A model generated the notes under the pieces. It did not search any database and had not been told where the DNA came from. It was given only the letters and a program-made list of their open reading frames with translations. This document shows positions 9,583 through 20,187 of a stretch of DNA of 64,000 bases, piece after piece. Both the position numbers and the translations under genes were made by a program. Each line of letters opens with the position of its first letter. Positions within the stretch are counted from its first letter, which is position 1. Origin of the DNA: Blastococcus fimeti (GTDB lineage Bacteria > Actinomycetota > Actinomycetes > Mycobacteriales > Geodermatophilaceae). Location: positions 62,001 to 126,000 of the forward strand of contig FNAW01000003.1 of assembly GCA_900102115.1 (NCBI GenBank). The letters are read 5' to 3'.

Positions 9583-10424
9583 GACCGCACCGCCGGAGCC
9601 TCGGGAAGGGCGGCGAGCAGGGCGCCGGCGTCCCGGGGGAGGGTGCCGGGGGGCAGCAGGCCCAGGTCGCGCAGCCGGGCGCCGACGCCCAGCGCCCACG
9701 GCCGGTCGAGCCGGGCCCGGGCGAGCAGGTCGGCGTCGGCGAGCAGCAGCTCGGGTGCGCCCTGGACGATCCGGCCGTCGACGACCACCGCGACCTCGTC
9801 GGCCCAGCGCAGCGCCAGGTCGACGTCGTGGGTGCTCATGGCCACGGTGGAGTCGGCCTCCTGCAGCCGGGCGAGTGCGGCGAGCGTCTCGGCGACGGCG
9901 GAGGGGTCGAGGCCGGCGGTGGGCTCGTCGAGCAGCAGCACGCAGGGGCGCATCGCGACCGCACCGGCGATCGCCACCCGCTTCCGCTCGCCGTAGGACA
10001 GCTGGTGCGTCGGCCGTGCGGCCAGCAGGTCGAGGGCGAGCAGCTGCAGCGCCTCGGCCACCCGGGCGCGCACCTCCGGCTCGGCCAGGCCCAGGTTGAG
10101 CGGGCCGAAGGAGACGTCCTGGGCGACGGAGGCGCTGAACAGCTGGTCGTCGGGGTCCTGCAGCACCAGCTGGACGGTCTGGCGGTGCGCGCGCAGCCCG
10201 GCGCGCGAGTACGCCACCGGCTCGCCGTCGACGGTGACCGCGCCGGCGGTGGGGCGCAGCCTGCCTGCGAGGCAGCGCAGGAGGGTGGTCTTGCCCGAGC
10301 CGTTGGCGCCGAGCAGGGCAAGCCGCCGGCCGGCGGGCACGGTCAGCGAGGCGCCGTCCAGCACGGGGCGGCCGCGTTCGTAGCCGGCGACCAGCCCGGC
10401 GGCGGCCAGTGCCCGGTGGCTCAT
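9579..10424 (-). CDS. cbiO: CbiO: cobalt ECF transporter ATPase
   Basis: ATP-binding subunit of the CbiMNQO cobalt importer, 281 residues. It shows Walker A GANGSGKT, a Q-loop [11 protein letters not shown] (the DPDDQ is typical of ECF ATPases), the signature [15 protein letters not shown], Walker [13 protein letters not shown] and the H-loop STHD. ATG 10424 overlaps the cbiQ stop. A C-terminal tail of about 50 residues is Ala/Leu-rich. With cbiQ, cbiN and cbiM it supplies cobalt for the chelatase encoded in the same operon. Confidence 0.92.
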   Translation of the reverse strand: MSHRALAAAGLVAGYERGRPVLDGASLTVPAGRRLALLGANGSGKTTLLRCLAGRLRPTAGAVTVDGEPVAYSRAGLRAHRQTVQLVLQDPDDQLFSASVAQDVSFGPLNLGLAEPEVRARVAEALQLLALDLLAARPTHQLSYGERKRVAIAGAVAMRPCVLLLDEPTAGLDPSAVAETLAALARLQEADSTVAMSTHDVDLALRWADEVAVVVDGRIVQGAPELLLADADLLARARLDRPWALGVGARLRDLGLLPPGTLPRDAGALLAALPEAPAVRS

Positions 10425-11158
10425 GCCACCACCGCCGAGGTGGCCACGATGGCGGCCAGCGCGACGACCGAGCCGGTCAGGAAGGCCCGCGACGAGGGCA
10501 GGACCTCGGGCAGCACGCGCAGCCCGGTCTCCATGCCGCGGCCGGCCAGGCCCTCCTGCATGCGGCGGGCGCGGTCCCAGGACCGGGTCAGCACGGCCGC
10601 GGCGAGGGCACCCGACGAGCGGTAGGACCGCCGGACCGAGGAGTAGCCCATCCGTGCCGTCTGGGCCTCGCGGATGGTGTGCAGGCTGCCCAGCAGCACG
10701 AACAGCAGCCGGTAGACGACCGACGCGACCTCCACCACGGCGTCGGGCACCCGCGCCCGGCGCAGCGCCGGAAGCAGGTCCGACATCGGGGTGGTCGTCG
10801 CGAGCAGCAGGACGGCGGCGCTGCCGGCCAGCGCGTGCCCGGCCAGTGAACCGGACCGCGCCGCGGCGTCCGGCGCCCAGCCCGGGCCGCCGCTGCCGAC
10901 CTCGACCACGGCGGTGAGCGCGCCGACGACGATGAACGCCGCCGGCCAGCGCGTCGCCCGGAGGAAGGTCCGGGCCGGCACCCGCGCGGGTCCGACCGCC
11001 AGTGCGACCGCGACGACGCCGACCAGCGCGCTGCCCGGCCAGGCCGGCAGCACGAGGGCGGTGACGACGAGCCCGCCGCAGAGCAGCAGCTTGTCGCCGG
11101 GCGCACGCCGGCGCCACGCGCTGGCCCACGCCGCGTCGTCGACGGCCAGACCGGTCAC
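10421..11158 (-). CDS. cbiQ: CbiQ: cobalt ECF transporter transmembrane protein
   Basis: T-component of the cobalt importer, 245 residues with five or so hydrophobic helices. It contains the two coupling motifs that bind the ATPase: ARM near the middle ([14 protein letters not shown]) and a second one in [11 protein letters not shown]. The start is GTG 11158, which overlaps the cbiN stop as GTGA. Gene order M-N-Q-O is the classic cobalt arrangement. Confidence 0.9.
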   Translation of the reverse strand: MTGLAVDDAAWASAWRRRAPGDKLLLCGGLVVTALVLPAWPGSALVGVVAVALAVGPARVPARTFLRATRWPAAFIVVGALTAVVEVGSGGPGWAPDAAARSGSLAGHALAGSAAVLLLATTTPMSDLLPALRRARVPDAVVEVASVVYRLLFVLLGSLHTIREAQTARMGYSSVRRSYRSSGALAAAVLTRSWDRARRMQEGLAGRGMETGLRVLPEVLPSSRAFLTGSVVALAAIVATSAVVA

Positions 11159-11463
11159 TTCCCGCCGGCTCCGGCGGTCGCCGAGGGGGTGGCGGTGCGC
11201 CGTCCGCGCAGCCGGCCGAGCACGTAGCCGAGCACGCCGGCGCCGAGCGCGGCCTGCAGGGCGAACAGCCCGGACTCGACCTCGCCGGCGGGGCTGAACA
11301 GGGACTCGAACCACGGGGCGTAGCCGTCGGCCTCGAGCTCCTCGGTGACGGCGGCGTCGGTTCCGCCGAACTCCGACGTCCCGCCGTCGACCAGCAGCGG
11401 TACGGCGAACAGCGCGACGACGGTTAGGACGAGCAGGGCGGTGACGAGCGTGCGGCGGGTCAT
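11155..11463 (-). CDS. cbiN: CbiN/PDGLE-type cobalt transport protein
   Basis: A 102-residue protein with an N-terminal membrane helix (about 6-26), a short extracytoplasmic region ([25 protein letters not shown]) and a second helix near the C-terminus. This is the architecture of CbiN or the PDGLE domain, the accessory subunit of cobalt/nickel ECF importers. ATG 11463 overlaps the cbiM stop by 4 bp. The match to CbiN is by architecture and position more than by motif. Confidence 0.8.
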   Translation of the reverse strand: MTRRTLVTALLVLTVVALFAVPLLVDGGTSEFGGTDAAVTEELEADGYAPWFESLFSPAGEVESGLFALQAALGAGVLGYVLGRLRGRRTATPSATAGAGGK

Positions 11464-12152
11464 GCGGCACCTCCGGTGGTCACGAGCGGAGCCGGCTCCA
11501 GCACGCCGAGCCGCTCGAGCTCGGGGCGGGCGTTGACGGTGAGCACCCGGAACAGCAGGACGCCGAGGAGCCCCTCGCCGACGGCCAGCGGGATCTGGGT
11601 GACGGCGAAGACCCCGAGGAACTTCAGCAGCGCGCCGGCCAGGCCGCTCTCGGCGTCGGGGAAGGCCAGCGCCAGCTGGAGCGACGTGGTGACGTAGGTG
11701 GCGAGGTCGGCCAGTGCGACGCCGGCGAAGACGGCCGGCATCAGGCCGCCCCCGGCGGCCCGCGTGAGCCGGTAGGCGCCGTACCCGGCCCAGGGGCCGA
11801 CGACGGCGAAGGCGAAGGCGTTGGCCCCGAGCGTGGTCAGCCCGCCGTGCGCCAGGAGCAGTGCCTGGAACAGCAGGACGACGGTCCCCAGCAGCGCCAT
11901 CACCGGTGGCCGGAAGAGGATGGCGCCCGGGCCGGTGCCGGTCGGGTGGCTGGAGCTGCCCGTCACCGACGGCAGCTTGATCGCGCTGAGCACGAAGGTG
12001 AACGCCCCGGCCGCGCCGAGCAGCAGCGTCGACTCCGGGTTCTCCCGCACCTCCTTCACCACGGCCCGGGCGCCGTGCACCACGAAGGGCGCGGCGGCGA
12101 TCGTCCATCCGGCCGCGTGCCCGGCCGGCAGGAAGCCTTCAGCGATGTGCAC
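11460..12152 (-). CDS. cbiM: CbiM: cobalt-binding S component
   Basis: Substrate-specific membrane subunit of the cobalt importer, 230 residues. The N-terminal MHIAEGFLP is the diagnostic CbiM/NikM start, whose N-terminal amine, His2 and a later His ([10 protein letters not shown] region) coordinate Co2+ or Ni2+. About six hydrophobic helices follow. Cobalt specificity is inferred from the surrounding B12 genes. ATG 12152 lies 14 bp inside the end of cobB. Confidence 0.93.
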   Translation of the reverse strand: MHIAEGFLPAGHAAGWTIAAAPFVVHGARAVVKEVRENPESTLLLGAAGAFTFVLSAIKLPSVTGSSSHPTGTGPGAILFRPPVMALLGTVVLLFQALLLAHGGLTTLGANAFAFAVVGPWAGYGAYRLTRAAGGGLMPAVFAGVALADLATYVTTSLQLALAFPDAESGLAGALLKFLGVFAVTQIPLAVGEGLLGVLLFRVLTVNARPELERLGVLEPAPLVTTGGAA

Positions 12153-13539
12153 GGACGTTCTCCGATCGTTCGGCGGCGGCGCAGGCGGTGACGAAGCGCT
12201 GGGCCACGTGGGGGCTGCCGGCCCAGTGGAGGTGCAGGTAGGAGGCGTGCACGCGGCCGGCGACGAAGCCCTCGGCGGAGTCGGAGCCGGTGCTCCCGGC
12301 CGACCACCGCCACGCGCCGGCGGCCCCGGCCGGTGGATCGGTGTGCGTGCGGTGGAACTCGTGGCCGCGCACGCGCGTGCCGGCCGGCGCGAGCACGGAG
12401 TCGGTGACGGCGACCGCCGACCGGTAGCCCAGGGTCAGCCGGGGCGACATCGCCGCCGCCACGTCGAGGACGCCGCACATCGGCACGCCGTCCAGCTCGC
12501 GCGCCAGGTACAGCAGGCCCGCGCACTCGGCGGCGATCGGACCGCCGCGGGCGGCCAGCGCCGCGATGTCGGCGCGCAGGGATGCGTTGGCCGACAGCTC
12601 CGCGGCGTGCACCTCGGGGAAGCCGCCCCCGACGACGAGCCCGGTGGTGCCGGGCGGCAGTGCCTCGTCGTGCAGCGGGTCCACCCGGACCACCTCCGCG
12701 CCGGCCGCCTCCAGCAGCTCGGTGCTCTCCGCGTAGCCGAACGTGAACGCCGGGCCTCCGGCGACGGCGATCCGGGGGCGGTCCGCGACCGGGGCGACCT
12801 CGGCCGCGGGGTCCCACGGCTCGGCGTCCAGCGGGGGAGCGGAGCGGGCGAGGGCCAGCACGGCATCGAGGTCGACGGATGCGGCGACCACCTCGCCCAG
12901 CCGCCGGACCGTGGCCAGCGCGTCGGCCGAGCGCTCCGCCGCGGGGATCAGCCCGAGGTGCCGGGACGGGGTGTGCAGCTGCTCCATCCGGCGGACGGCG
13001 CCGAGCACCCGCACCCCGGTCGCCTCCAGCGCCTCGCGGAGGATCGCCTCGTGCCGGTCGCTGCCGACCCGGTTGAGGACGACGCCGCCGAGCCGGACGG
13101 AGGGGTCGAAGGTCGCGAACCCGTGCACCAGCGCCGCCACCGACCGCGCCTGGGAGGAGCCGTCCACGACGAGCAGGACCGGCGCCCGCAGCAGCCCGGC
13201 GACGTGCGCGGTGGAGGCGAAGCCCGGCTCGACCGACGGGTGCGAGGCGCCGTCGAACAGGCCCATCACGCCCTCGACGACGGCGACGTCGGCCGGCCGC
13301 GGGTGCAGCGCGCCGCGCAGGAACAGCGGCGCGATCCGCTCCTCGCCGACCAGCCAGGGGTCCAGGTTGCGGCCCGGGCGTCCGGCGGCGAGGCCGTGGT
13401 AGCCGGGGTCGATGTAGTCCGGGCCGACCTTGTGCGGCGAGACGGTGAGCCCGCGGGCGGTGAGCGCGGCGATGAGCCCCGTGGCCACCGACGTCTTGCC
13501 GGCGTTGCTGCTGGGCGCCGCCACGACCAGCCGTGCCAT
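12139..13539 (-). CDS. cobB: CobB: cobyrinic acid a,c-diamide synthase
   Basis: Amidates the a and c side chains of (hydrogeno)byrinic acid using glutamine and ATP. 466 residues: an N-terminal DTBS-like ATPase with P-loop [10 protein letters not shown] (8-17) and [11 protein letters not shown], and a C-terminal class-I glutaminase-like domain with nucleophile Cys in [11 protein letters not shown] prefer ATG 13539. An in-frame GTG at 13560 overlapping the cobO stop (GTGA) is an alternative adding 7 residues. It overlaps cbiM by 14 bp at its 3' end. Confidence 0.92.
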   Translation of the reverse strand: MARLVVAAPSSNAGKTSVATGLIAALTARGLTVSPHKVGPDYIDPGYHGLAAGRPGRNLDPWLVGEERIAPLFLRGALHPRPADVAVVEGVMGLFDGASHPSVEPGFASTAHVAGLLRAPVLLVVDGSSQARSVAALVHGFATFDPSVRLGGVVLNRVGSDRHEAILREALEATGVRVLGAVRRMEQLHTPSRHLGLIPAAERSADALATVRRLGEVVAASVDLDAVLALARSAPPLDAEPWDPAAEVAPVADRPRIAVAGGPAFTFGYAESTELLEAAGAEVVRVDPLHDEALPPGTTGLVVGGGFPEVHAAELSANASLRADIAALAARGGPIAAECAGLLYLARELDGVPMCGVLDVAAAMSPRLTLGYRSAVAVTDSVLAPAGTRVRGHEFHRTHTDPPAGAAGAWRWSAGSTGSDSAEGFVAGRVHASYLHLHWAGSPHVAQRFVTACAAAERSENVRAHR

Positions 13540-13556
13540 CCCCCGCCCGCCCCCGG

Positions 13557-14171
13557 TCACCACTCGATGCCTCGCTGACCCTTCTGGCCGGCATCCATCG
13601 GGTGCTTGACCTTGGTCATCTCGACCACCAGGTCCGCGGCCCCGACCAGCGCCGGCGGGGCGTCCCGGCCGGTGATCACCACGTGCTGGGCGCCCGGGCG
13701 AGCGGACAACGTCGCAACCACATCCTCGATGTCCACCCAGCCCCACTTCAGCGGGTAGGTGAACTCGTCGAGCACGTAGAACCGGTGCGCCTCGGCGGCG
13801 AGGTCGCGCTTGATCTGCGCCCAGCCCTCGGCGGCGTCGGCGGCGTGGTCGGTCTCGCTGCCCGCGCGGCGCGACCAGCTCCAGCCGGAGCCCATCTTGT
13901 GCCAGACGACGGGGCCGCCCTCACCGGTCTGCTCGTGCACCCGGCCGAGCGCGGTCAGCGCGTTCTCCTCGCCGACCTTCCACTTGGCGCTCTTGACGAA
14001 CTGGTAGACCGCGATCGACCAGCCCTGGTTCCAGGCGCGCATCGCCATGCCGAAGGCGGCGGTGGACTTCCCCTTCATCTCGCCGGTGTGCACCACCAGC
14101 AGCGGCCGGTTGCGCCGCTGCCGCGTGGTCAGCCCGTCGGCCGGAACGGCCTCGACCTGCCCCTTCGGCAC
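13557..14171 (-). CDS. cobO: CobO: cob(I)yrinic acid a,c-diamide adenosyltransferase
   Basis: Transfers the 5'-deoxyadenosyl group of ATP to reduced cobalt. 204 residues of the CobA/BtuR/CobO family: P-loop HTGEMKGKST, YQFVKSAKWKVGEENAL, Walker-B-like FYVLDEFTYPLKWGW and the C-terminal VEMTKVKHPMDAGQKGQRGIEW, all family signatures. The start is GTG 14171, one base from the chlID stop (TGAGGTG), so translation is probably coupled. Confidence 0.93.
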   Translation of the reverse strand: MPKGQVEAVPADGLTTRQRRNRPLLVVHTGEMKGKSTAAFGMAMRAWNQGWSIAVYQFVKSAKWKVGEENALTALGRVHEQTGEGGPVVWHKMGSGWSWSRRAGSETDHAADAAEGWAQIKRDLAAEAHRFYVLDEFTYPLKWGWVDIEDVVATLSARPGAQHVVITGRDAPPALVGAADLVVEMTKVKHPMDAGQKGQRGIEW

Positions 14172-14172
14172 C

Positions 14173-16248
14173 TCAGGCCGCCTTCCGGGCGTCGCGGACC
14201 GTCGCGGCGAGGCCGCCGGCGGCGAGGTCGGCCATGGCGAGGGTCGGCCCGCCGAGGACGGCGCCCAGACCGGCTGCCAGGCCCAGCCGGACCGGTCCGG
14301 ACTCGCAGTCGACGACCACGGAGGCCACGCCGGCGGCGGCGAGGAGCCGGGCCGCGGCGTGCGCCTCGGCGAGCGCGGCACCTCCCCGCGCTCCGGTCGC
14401 GCGGCCGTCGGTGACGACGACGAGCAGCGGTCGGCGCTGCGGGTCGCGGATGCGCTCGACCCGCAGCACCTCGGCGGCGCGGAGCAGGCCGGCGGCCAGC
14501 GGGGTCCGTCCTCCGGTCGGCAGCTCGGCGAGCCGCGCGGCGGCGGCCTCGACCGACCAGGTGGGCGGCAGGGCCAGCTCGGCACCGGCGCCGCGGAAGG
14601 TGACCAGCCCGACCTTGTCCCGCCGCTGGTAGGCGTCGACCAGCAGCGAGAGGACGGCGCCCTTCACGGTGCCCATGCGGGCCCGGGCGCCCATCGAGCC
14701 GCTGGCGTCGACGACGAAGAGCACGAGGTTGCCCTCCCGCCCCTCGAGCGTCGCCTGGCGCAGGTCCTCGCGGGCGATCCGCAGCCCCGGGCCGGTGCGG
14801 CCGCGCGCCCGCTGGTGCGGGGCGGCGGCGAGCACGGTGTCGGTCAGGTGCAGCTTCGTGACGTTCGCGACCGGGCGGGTGGAGCCGACGACCCGGCCGC
14901 GTTCCGAGCGGGCGCGCGACCGGCGGCCGGCCGCGCCCGCACCGATGCCGGGCACCTCGAGCCGACGTGCGCGGAACGTCTCCGACGGGGCGGCCGCGGC
15001 CTGGTCGGGGGCGGGTGCCGCCTCCGTACGGCCGCCGCTCTCGCCCCGCGGCGCCGTCGTGGGCTGCTGCCCGCCGTCGTCAGGGACTTTCGGTGCAGAA
15101 AGTCCCTTGTCGTCGTTCCCGGGGTCATTGTCCGGGTCGGTCGGAGCAGCTGAGCCCCCGCCGTCCGGGCCGTCGTCCTCGGGACCGCCGTCGCCGTCCG
15201 GGCCGCCGTCCTCGGGGCCCTGGTCCTCGGGGTCGTCGTCGGGCCGGCTGTCGGACAGGGCCTGCTCCAGCGTCTCCTCGTCGAGGCCGGGGGCGTCGAA
15301 CGGATTGCGCCGGCGGCGGTGCGGGAGGGCGAGGCGGGCGGCCACCCGGACGTCGTCCTCGGTGACCTCGTCGCGGCCGGACCAGGCGGCGTGCGCGATC
15401 GCGGCGCGGGCGGTGACCAGGTCGGCGCGCAGGCCGTCGACGTCGAAGGCGGCGCAGACGGCGGTGACCTGCTGGAGCGCGGCGTCGGAGAGGACGACGT
15501 GCGGCAGCCGCGCGCGGGCGGCCGCGATCCGGTCGGCGAGCCCGGTCTCCTCGGCCGACCACGCGGCGGCGAAGCCGGCCGGGTCGGCGTCGGAGGCGAA
15601 CCGCCGGCGCACGACCTCGGCGCGGACGGCCGGGTCGCGCGGCGCGGCGACCTCGACGGTCAGGCCGAACCGGTCGAGCAGCTGCGGCCGCAGCTCGCCC
15701 TCCTCCGGGTTCATGGTCCCGACCAGCAGGAAGCGGGCGGCGTGCCGGACCGAGATCCCCTCGCGCTCGACGTAGGCGGTGCCCATCGCGGCAGCGTCGA
15801 GCAGCAGGTCGACCAGGTGGTCGTGCAGCAGGTTGACCTCGTCGACGTAGAGCACGCCGCGGTGGGCGGCGGCCAGCAGGCCGGGCTCGAATGCCTTGAC
15901 GCCCTCGGTGAGTGCGCGCTCCAGGTCCAGCGAACCCACGACCCGGTCCTCCGAGGCGCCCACGGGCAGCTCGACCAGCCGGGCCGGGCGCACCGGGCCG
16001 CCGGCGGTGGGCTCGTGCGGACCGTCGGGGCAGCCGGGGTCCGGGGTGACGGGGTCGCAGGCGAAGCGGCAGCCGGGCACGACCGCGACCGGCGGCAGGA
16101 CGGCGGCCAGGGCCCGGACCGTCGTCGACTTCGCCGTGCCCTTCTCGCCGCGCACGAGCACGCCGCCCACGGCGGGGGAGACGGCGTTGAGCAGCAGGGC
16201 CAGCCGCATGTCGTCCATGCCGACGACGGCGCTGAAGGGGTAGGTCAT
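14173..16248 (-). CDS. ChlI-ChlD-type cobaltochelatase AAA/VWA subunit
   Basis: Fused ChlI-ChlD protein (691 residues) that works with CobN as the ATP-driven cobalt chelatase, replacing separate CobS/CobT. The N-terminal AAA+ domain has Walker [10 protein letters not shown] (34-42), Walker [11 protein letters not shown] and a GTMNPEEG sensor. A long Asp/Gly/Pro-rich linker spans about 345-430, and a C-terminal VWA domain carries the MIDAS motif [12 protein letters not shown] 16248 matches the family start ([12 protein letters not shown]); GTG 16296 is a less likely alternative. A palindromic repeat unit is embedded in the linker at residues 381-389. A cobalamin riboswitch lies 68 bp upstream. 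Confidence 0.92.
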   Translation of the reverse strand: MTYPFSAVVGMDDMRLALLLNAVSPAVGGVLVRGEKGTAKSTTVRALAAVLPPVAVVPGCRFACDPVTPDPGCPDGPHEPTAGGPVRPARLVELPVGASEDRVVGSLDLERALTEGVKAFEPGLLAAAHRGVLYVDEVNLLHDHLVDLLLDAAAMGTAYVEREGISVRHAARFLLVGTMNPEEGELRPQLLDRFGLTVEVAAPRDPAVRAEVVRRRFASDADPAGFAAAWSAEETGLADRIAAARARLPHVVLSDAALQQVTAVCAAFDVDGLRADLVTARAAIAHAAWSGRDEVTEDDVRVAARLALPHRRRRNPFDAPGLDEETLEQALSDSRPDDDPEDQGPEDGGPDGDGGPEDDGPDGGGSAAPTDPDNDPGNDDKGLSAPKVPDDGGQQPTTAPRGESGGRTEAAPAPDQAAAAPSETFRARRLEVPGIGAGAAGRRSRARSERGRVVGSTRPVANVTKLHLTDTVLAAAPHQRARGRTGPGLRIAREDLRQATLEGREGNLVLFVVDASGSMGARARMGTVKGAVLSLLVDAYQRRDKVGLVTFRGAGAELALPPTWSVEAAAARLAELPTGGRTPLAAGLLRAAEVLRVERIRDPQRRPLLVVVTDGRATGARGGAALAEAHAAARLLAAAGVASVVVDCESGPVRLGLAAGLGAVLGGPTLAMADLAAGGLAATVRDARKAA
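15083..15106. repeat. palindromic repeat unit inside chlID
   Basis: A 24-bp near-palindrome (GGGACTTTC...GAAAGTCCC) lying in frame in the Asp/Gly-rich linker of chlID, where it encodes KGLSAPKVP. Its inner 22 bp recur exactly, once in each orientation, in the hairpin at 50604-50659. An in-frame copy in a disordered linker suggests an inserted short interspersed element tolerated by the protein. Confidence 0.8.
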
Positions 16249-16315
16249 GCGCGATCTCTGCGCACGGGAGCACGCTTCCTCTCCCCGGGTGTCCACGCCC
16301 GGAGGTAGCAGGAGC

Positions 16316-16410
16316 GCGACGGCGGGAGTTCCTGACTCACCGACCCGGGGGTCGGCTCACAGTGGCGGGACCGCGCCGGAATCTCACCGGGCTTCCTCCA
16401 CTGCCGTCGC
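16316..16410 (-). promoter_or_regulatory. cobalamin riboswitch upstream of chlID operon
   Basis: Read on the minus strand, 95 nt are closed by the P1 helix GCGACGGC/GCCGTCGC. They contain the conserved B12-aptamer core GGAAGCCCGGTGAGATTCC, then GGTCCCGCCACTGTGA, and the distal B12 box GTCAGGAACTCCC. Between the aptamer and the chlID ATG (16248) a CTCCGGG/CCCGGGGAG-type hairpin (about 16280-16303) could form the expression platform. Vitamin B12 binding should shut off chlID and probably the whole downstream run cobO-cobB-cbiMNQO-cobE-cobC-cysG. Confidence 0.93.
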
Positions 16411-16461
16411 GTGGTGGCGACATGGAACCACACCCTCCCGGCGTGCCGGGAGCGCCGGGGG

Positions 16462-17961
16462 TCAGCCCGCGGCCGACCCCGGAGGGAGCAGCGGGAGGTC
16501 CGGCGGCGCCCCGGACTCGATCAGCCGCCAGAGCGCCGCGGTGTCGGCGTGCTCGGCGACGAGGTCGCCGAGGCGGTCCAGCCGGGCCTCGCGGACCGCG
16601 GCGAAGTCGGTGTCCGGGGCGGGCACGAACCGGCGGCCCGTGGTCCGGGCGACCTCGGTGAGGAACGCGCGGCGGAAGCCGTCGTTCTCCAGCGCGCCGT
16701 GCCAGGTGGTCCCGGAGACCGACCCCGCGCGGGCGCCGTCCAGGAACGGCTCGGCGGCGTCGTCGACGGTCACGACGCCGTGGTGGATCTCGTAGCCGCG
16801 CACCGGCTGCCCCAGGGCCGTGCCGGTCGGGCGGCCGAGGGTCTTCTCCGGGGCGAACCGCACGTCGGTGGGCAGCAGGCCCAGCCCGGGGACGGTGCCG
16901 GCGCGGGACTCGACGTCGTCGGTGATGGTGCGGGCCAGCATCTGGTGGCCGCCGCAGATGCCCAGGACGGGACCGCCGGCCGCCGCGTGCCGCTGCACGG
17001 CGTCGGCGAGCCCGGTCTCCCGCAGCCAGGCGAGGTCCGTGACGGTGGACCGGGTGCCGGGGAGGACGACCAGGTCGGCGTCGGCGAGCTCCTCGGCACG
17101 GGTGACGTACCGGACGAGGACTCCGGGCTCGGCGGCCAGCGCGTCGAGGTCGGTGAAGTTCGACAGCCGGGGCAGCCGGGCGACCGCCACGCGGAGCACG
17201 TCCTCGCCGTGCGGTGCAGCGGTCAGCGTGCCGCCGCTCGGCACGCCGAGGGAGTCCTCGACGTCGAGCTCGAGCCCGCCCAGCCACGGCAGCACACCGA
17301 GGGTCGGGCGCCCGGTGAGCCGTTCGAGCTCGACGAGGCCGGGCTCGAGCAGGCGCACGTCGCCGCGGAACTTGTTGACCAGGAACCCGGCGACCAGCCG
17401 CTGGTCGGCCGGCGGCATGAGTGCAACGGTGCCGTAGAGCGCCGGGAACAGCCCGCCGCGGTCGATGTCGCCGACCACCACGACGGGCAGGTCCGCGGCC
17501 GTCGCCAGGCCCATGTTGGCGATGTCGTCGGCGCGCAGGTTGATCTCGGTGGGGGAGCCCGCGCCCTCGCAGATCACGACGTCGAACCGCGACCGCAGGT
17601 CGGCGAGCGAGGCCAGGACCTGCTCGAGCAGCGCGGCCTTCATCGGCCGGTAGGACAGCGCCGTCACGTCGGCCACGGCCCGGCCGAGGACGACGACCTG
17701 GCTGGAGTTGTCGCCGCCGGGCTTGAGCAGCACCGGGTTCATCGCCGCCTCGGGCTCCACCCGCGCGGCCGCCGCCTGCATGACCTGTGCGCGGCCGATC
17801 TCGGCGCCGTCGGGCGTGACCATGGAGTTGTTGCTCATGTTCTGCGCCTTGAACGGCGCGACCGAGACGCCCTCGCGCGCCAGCCAGCGGCAGATGCCCG
17901 CGGTGACGACCGACTTGCCGGCGTCCGACGTCGTGCCGGCGACCAGCAGCGAGCCGCTCAC
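16462..17961 (-). CDS. cobQ: CobQ: cobyric acid synthase
   Basis: Catalyses four ATP- and glutamine-dependent amidations (b, d, e, g side chains) of adenosylcobyrinic acid diamide. 499 residues: an N-terminal ATPase with GTTSDAGKS (8-16) and [13 protein letters not shown] (family signature), and a C-terminal glutaminase with nucleophile Cys in [10 protein letters not shown] and catalytic His in HGVV. GTG 17961 overlaps the cobD stop as GTGA. Its stop lies just upstream of the chlID riboswitch, so cobD-cobQ transcription may read into it. Confidence 0.94.
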   Translation of the reverse strand: MSGSLLVAGTTSDAGKSVVTAGICRWLAREGVSVAPFKAQNMSNNSMVTPDGAEIGRAQVMQAAAARVEPEAAMNPVLLKPGGDNSSQVVVLGRAVADVTALSYRPMKAALLEQVLASLADLRSRFDVVICEGAGSPTEINLRADDIANMGLATAADLPVVVVGDIDRGGLFPALYGTVALMPPADQRLVAGFLVNKFRGDVRLLEPGLVELERLTGRPTLGVLPWLGGLELDVEDSLGVPSGGTLTAAPHGEDVLRVAVARLPRLSNFTDLDALAAEPGVLVRYVTRAEELADADLVVLPGTRSTVTDLAWLRETGLADAVQRHAAAGGPVLGICGGHQMLARTITDDVESRAGTVPGLGLLPTDVRFAPEKTLGRPTGTALGQPVRGYEIHHGVVTVDDAAEPFLDGARAGSVSGTTWHGALENDGFRRAFLTEVARTTGRRFVPAPDTDFAAVREARLDRLGDLVAEHADTAALWRLIESGAPPDLPLLPPGSAAG

Positions 17962-18899
17962 GAGCGGGCCCGCGGCAGCCGGGTGGCCACGGCGAGGGCC
18001 GCGGCGCCGAGCCAGACCGCCCGCGACAGCCGGACCGCCGCACCGATGTCGGCCGGGGTGGGTGCGCGGCCCGCAGCCCCCAGCAGCGGGCGGACCTCGA
18101 CTCGGGAGCCGTAGACGTTCCGGCCGCCCAGCCGCACGCCGAGGGCGCCGGCGGTCGCGGCCTCGCACCGGCCGGAGTTGGGGCTCGGGTGGGCCGCGCC
18201 GTCGCGGAGCCAGGTGCGCAGCGCCCCGGGGGCCGAGCCGCCGACCAGGGGTGCGCAGGCAACGGTGAGCGCGGCGGTGAGCCGCGCCGGCAGCCAGTTG
18301 GCGACGTCGTCGAGGCGGGCGGCCGCCCACCCGAAGCGCTCGTAGCGCGGCGACCGGTGGCCGACCATGGCGTCGAGCGTGTTCACCGCCCGGTAGCCGA
18401 GCAACCCGGGGAGCCCCGCGACCGCGCCCCAGAACAGCGGCGCGACGGCGGCGTCCGAGGTGTTCTCGGCGACCGACTCGACGGTCGCCCGCGCCAGCCC
18501 GTCCGCGTCCAGCGAGCGCGGGTCCCGGCCGGCGAGAGCCGGCAGGGCCGCCCGGCCGGCGGCGACGTCGCCGCTGTCGAGGGCGGTGCGCATGACCCGC
18601 GCCGCCCGGCCGAGCGAGGTGCCGCCGAGGACGGTCCAGGTGGCGGCCCCGGTGACGACGGTGCGGGCGACCGGCCTCCGTCGGGTGCCCCGGTCCAGCA
18701 GCACACCGATCCCGGACGCGGCGGCGACCAGGGCGACCGCGTGGCCGGTGCCGGCCGCCCGGGAGTCGCGCCAGACGCGGCTCTCCAGGGCGCCCGCGAC
18801 CGTGCCGAAACCGGCCACCGGGTGGGCGCGCCGGGGGTCGGCGAGGAGCAGGTCGGCGGCGGCGCCGAGGGCCAGGCCGGTCGCGATCGGGATGTCCAT
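17958..18899 (-). CDS. cobD: CobD/CbiB: adenosylcobinamide-phosphate synthase
   Basis: Membrane enzyme that attaches aminopropanol (phosphate) to the f side chain of adenosylcobyric acid. 313 residues with several hydrophobic helices and the family motifs [15 protein letters not shown] near the N-terminus, [21 protein letters not shown] and [30 protein letters not shown] in the middle. ATG 18899 is chosen; a TTG at 18917 is an alternative. It is divergent from cobL across a 54-bp gap. Confidence 0.93.
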   Translation of the reverse strand: MDIPIATGLALGAAADLLLADPRRAHPVAGFGTVAGALESRVWRDSRAAGTGHAVALVAAASGIGVLLDRGTRRRPVARTVVTGAATWTVLGGTSLGRAARVMRTALDSGDVAAGRAALPALAGRDPRSLDADGLARATVESVAENTSDAAVAPLFWGAVAGLPGLLGYRAVNTLDAMVGHRSPRYERFGWAAARLDDVANWLPARLTAALTVACAPLVGGSAPGALRTWLRDGAAHPSPNSGRCEAATAGALGVRLGGRNVYGSRVEVRPLLGAAGRAPTPADIGAAVRLSRAVWLGAAALAVATRLPRARS

Positions 18900-18939
18900 C
18901 GCGGCCCATCGTGTCAACCGGCCTCCGGGGCCCGGTGCC

Positions 18940-18945
18940 TAGGAT
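18940..18945 (+). promoter_or_regulatory. -10 element of a probable leaderless cobL promoter
   Basis: TAGGAT lies 8 nt before the GTG start of cobL, the spacing expected for a leaderless actinobacterial transcript. No clear -35 is seen. This would give cobL-cobM a riboswitch-independent promoter. Confidence 0.5.
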
Positions 18946-18953
18946 CGCCCGTC

Positions 18954-20183
18954 GTGCGTGCGAACGAGCGGGACGGAGCCGCGCCGGTGACCGTGGTGGG
19001 CATCGGCGCCGACGGGTGGGACGGCCTCTCGCCGGCTGCCCGGCGGACCGTCGCGGCCGCCGACGTGCTGCGCGGCAGCGCCCGTCAGCTGGGACTGGTG
19101 CCCGACGACGTACCGGCCGAGCGGGTGCCCTGGCCCTCGCCGATGGGCCCGGCGCTGGCGGGTCTGCTCGACGCGCACCCCGGTCGTCGCGTCGTCGTCC
19201 TGGCCAGCGGGGACCCGATGCTGTCCGGCGTCGGCAGCTCCCTGGTGCGGCTGCACGGGGCCGGTGCCGTGCGCGTCCTCCCGCACCCCTCCTCGGCGAG
19301 CCTGGCCTGCGCGCGGCTGGGCTGGGCGGTCGAGGAGACCGCCGTCGTGACCGTCGTCGGCCGCGCCCTGGAGCTGGTCGCCCCGCACGTGACCCCCGGC
19401 CGCCGGCTGCTGGTGCTGGGGTCCGACGGCGGCACCCCGGCCGAGGTCGCCGCGCTGTGCGCGCGGCTGGGCTACGGCGCCAGCCGGATCACCGCGCTGG
19501 CCCGGCTCGGCGGGCCGGACGAGCACGTGCTGGCCGGCGGGGCGGCGGACTGGCCGCACGGCGTCGTCGACCCGCTGGTGGTGACCGCCGTCGAGGCGGT
19601 CGCGGACGACGGGACGGTGCCCCTGCCGACCGTGCCCGGGTTGCCCGACGGGGCCTACGAGTCCGACGGGCAGCTGACCAAGCGCGACGTCCGGGCGGTC
19701 ACCCTCGCCCGGCTGACCCCGCTGCCCGGTCAGCTGCTCTGGGACGTGGGTGCCGGCGCCGGCTCGCTCGGCATCGAGTGGATGCGCGTCCACCCGTCCT
19801 GCCGCGCCGTCGCGGTCGAGGCCGACCCGGAGCGGGCCGCCCGCATCGCGCGGAACGCCGCGCACCTCGGGGTGCCGGGGCTGCGCGTCGTCGAGGGCCG
19901 GGCGCCGGAGGCGCTGGCCGGGCTGCCCGCCCCGGACGCCGTGTTCGTCGGGGGAGGGGGAACCGTGCCCGGCGTGCTGGCGGCGTGCTGGGAGGCCCTG
20001 CGCCCCGGCGGGCGGCTGGTGGTCAACGCGGTGACGCTGGAGAGCGAGGCAGAGGTCGTCCGGTGGCGGACGGAGGTCGGCGGCGAGCTGACCCGGCTGC
20101 AGGTGTCGCACGCGGGCGCGGTCGGTGGCTTCACCGCGTTCCGGCCCGCCCTGCCGGTCACCATCTTCTCCGTGGTTCGGTGA
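18954..20183 (+). CDS. cobL: CobL: precorrin-6Y C5,15-methyltransferase (decarboxylating)
   Basis: Fusion of CbiE and CbiT activities, 409 residues: SAM-dependent methylation at C5 and C15 with loss of the C12 acetate carboxyl. The N-terminal tetrapyrrole methylase ([30 protein letters not shown]) runs to about residue 205. The C-terminal Rossmann methyltransferase begins near [17 protein letters not shown] and holds the SAM loop [17 protein letters not shown]. The start GTG 18954 sits just after a -10-like hexamer. cobM follows with a 4-nt gap. Confidence 0.94.
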   Translation: MRANERDGAAPVTVVGIGADGWDGLSPAARRTVAAADVLRGSARQLGLVPDDVPAERVPWPSPMGPALAGLLDAHPGRRVVVLASGDPMLSGVGSSLVRLHGAGAVRVLPHPSSASLACARLGWAVEETAVVTVVGRALELVAPHVTPGRRLLVLGSDGGTPAEVAALCARLGYGASRITALARLGGPDEHVLAGGAADWPHGVVDPLVVTAVEAVADDGTVPLPTVPGLPDGAYESDGQLTKRDVRAVTLARLTPLPGQLLWDVGAGAGSLGIEWMRVHPSCRAVAVEADPERAARIARNAAHLGVPGLRVVEGRAPEALAGLPAPDAVFVGGGGTVPGVLAACWEALRPGGRLVVNAVTLESEAEVVRWRTEVGGELTRLQVSHAGAVGGFTAFRPALPVTIFSVVR

Positions 20184-20187
20184 CGCC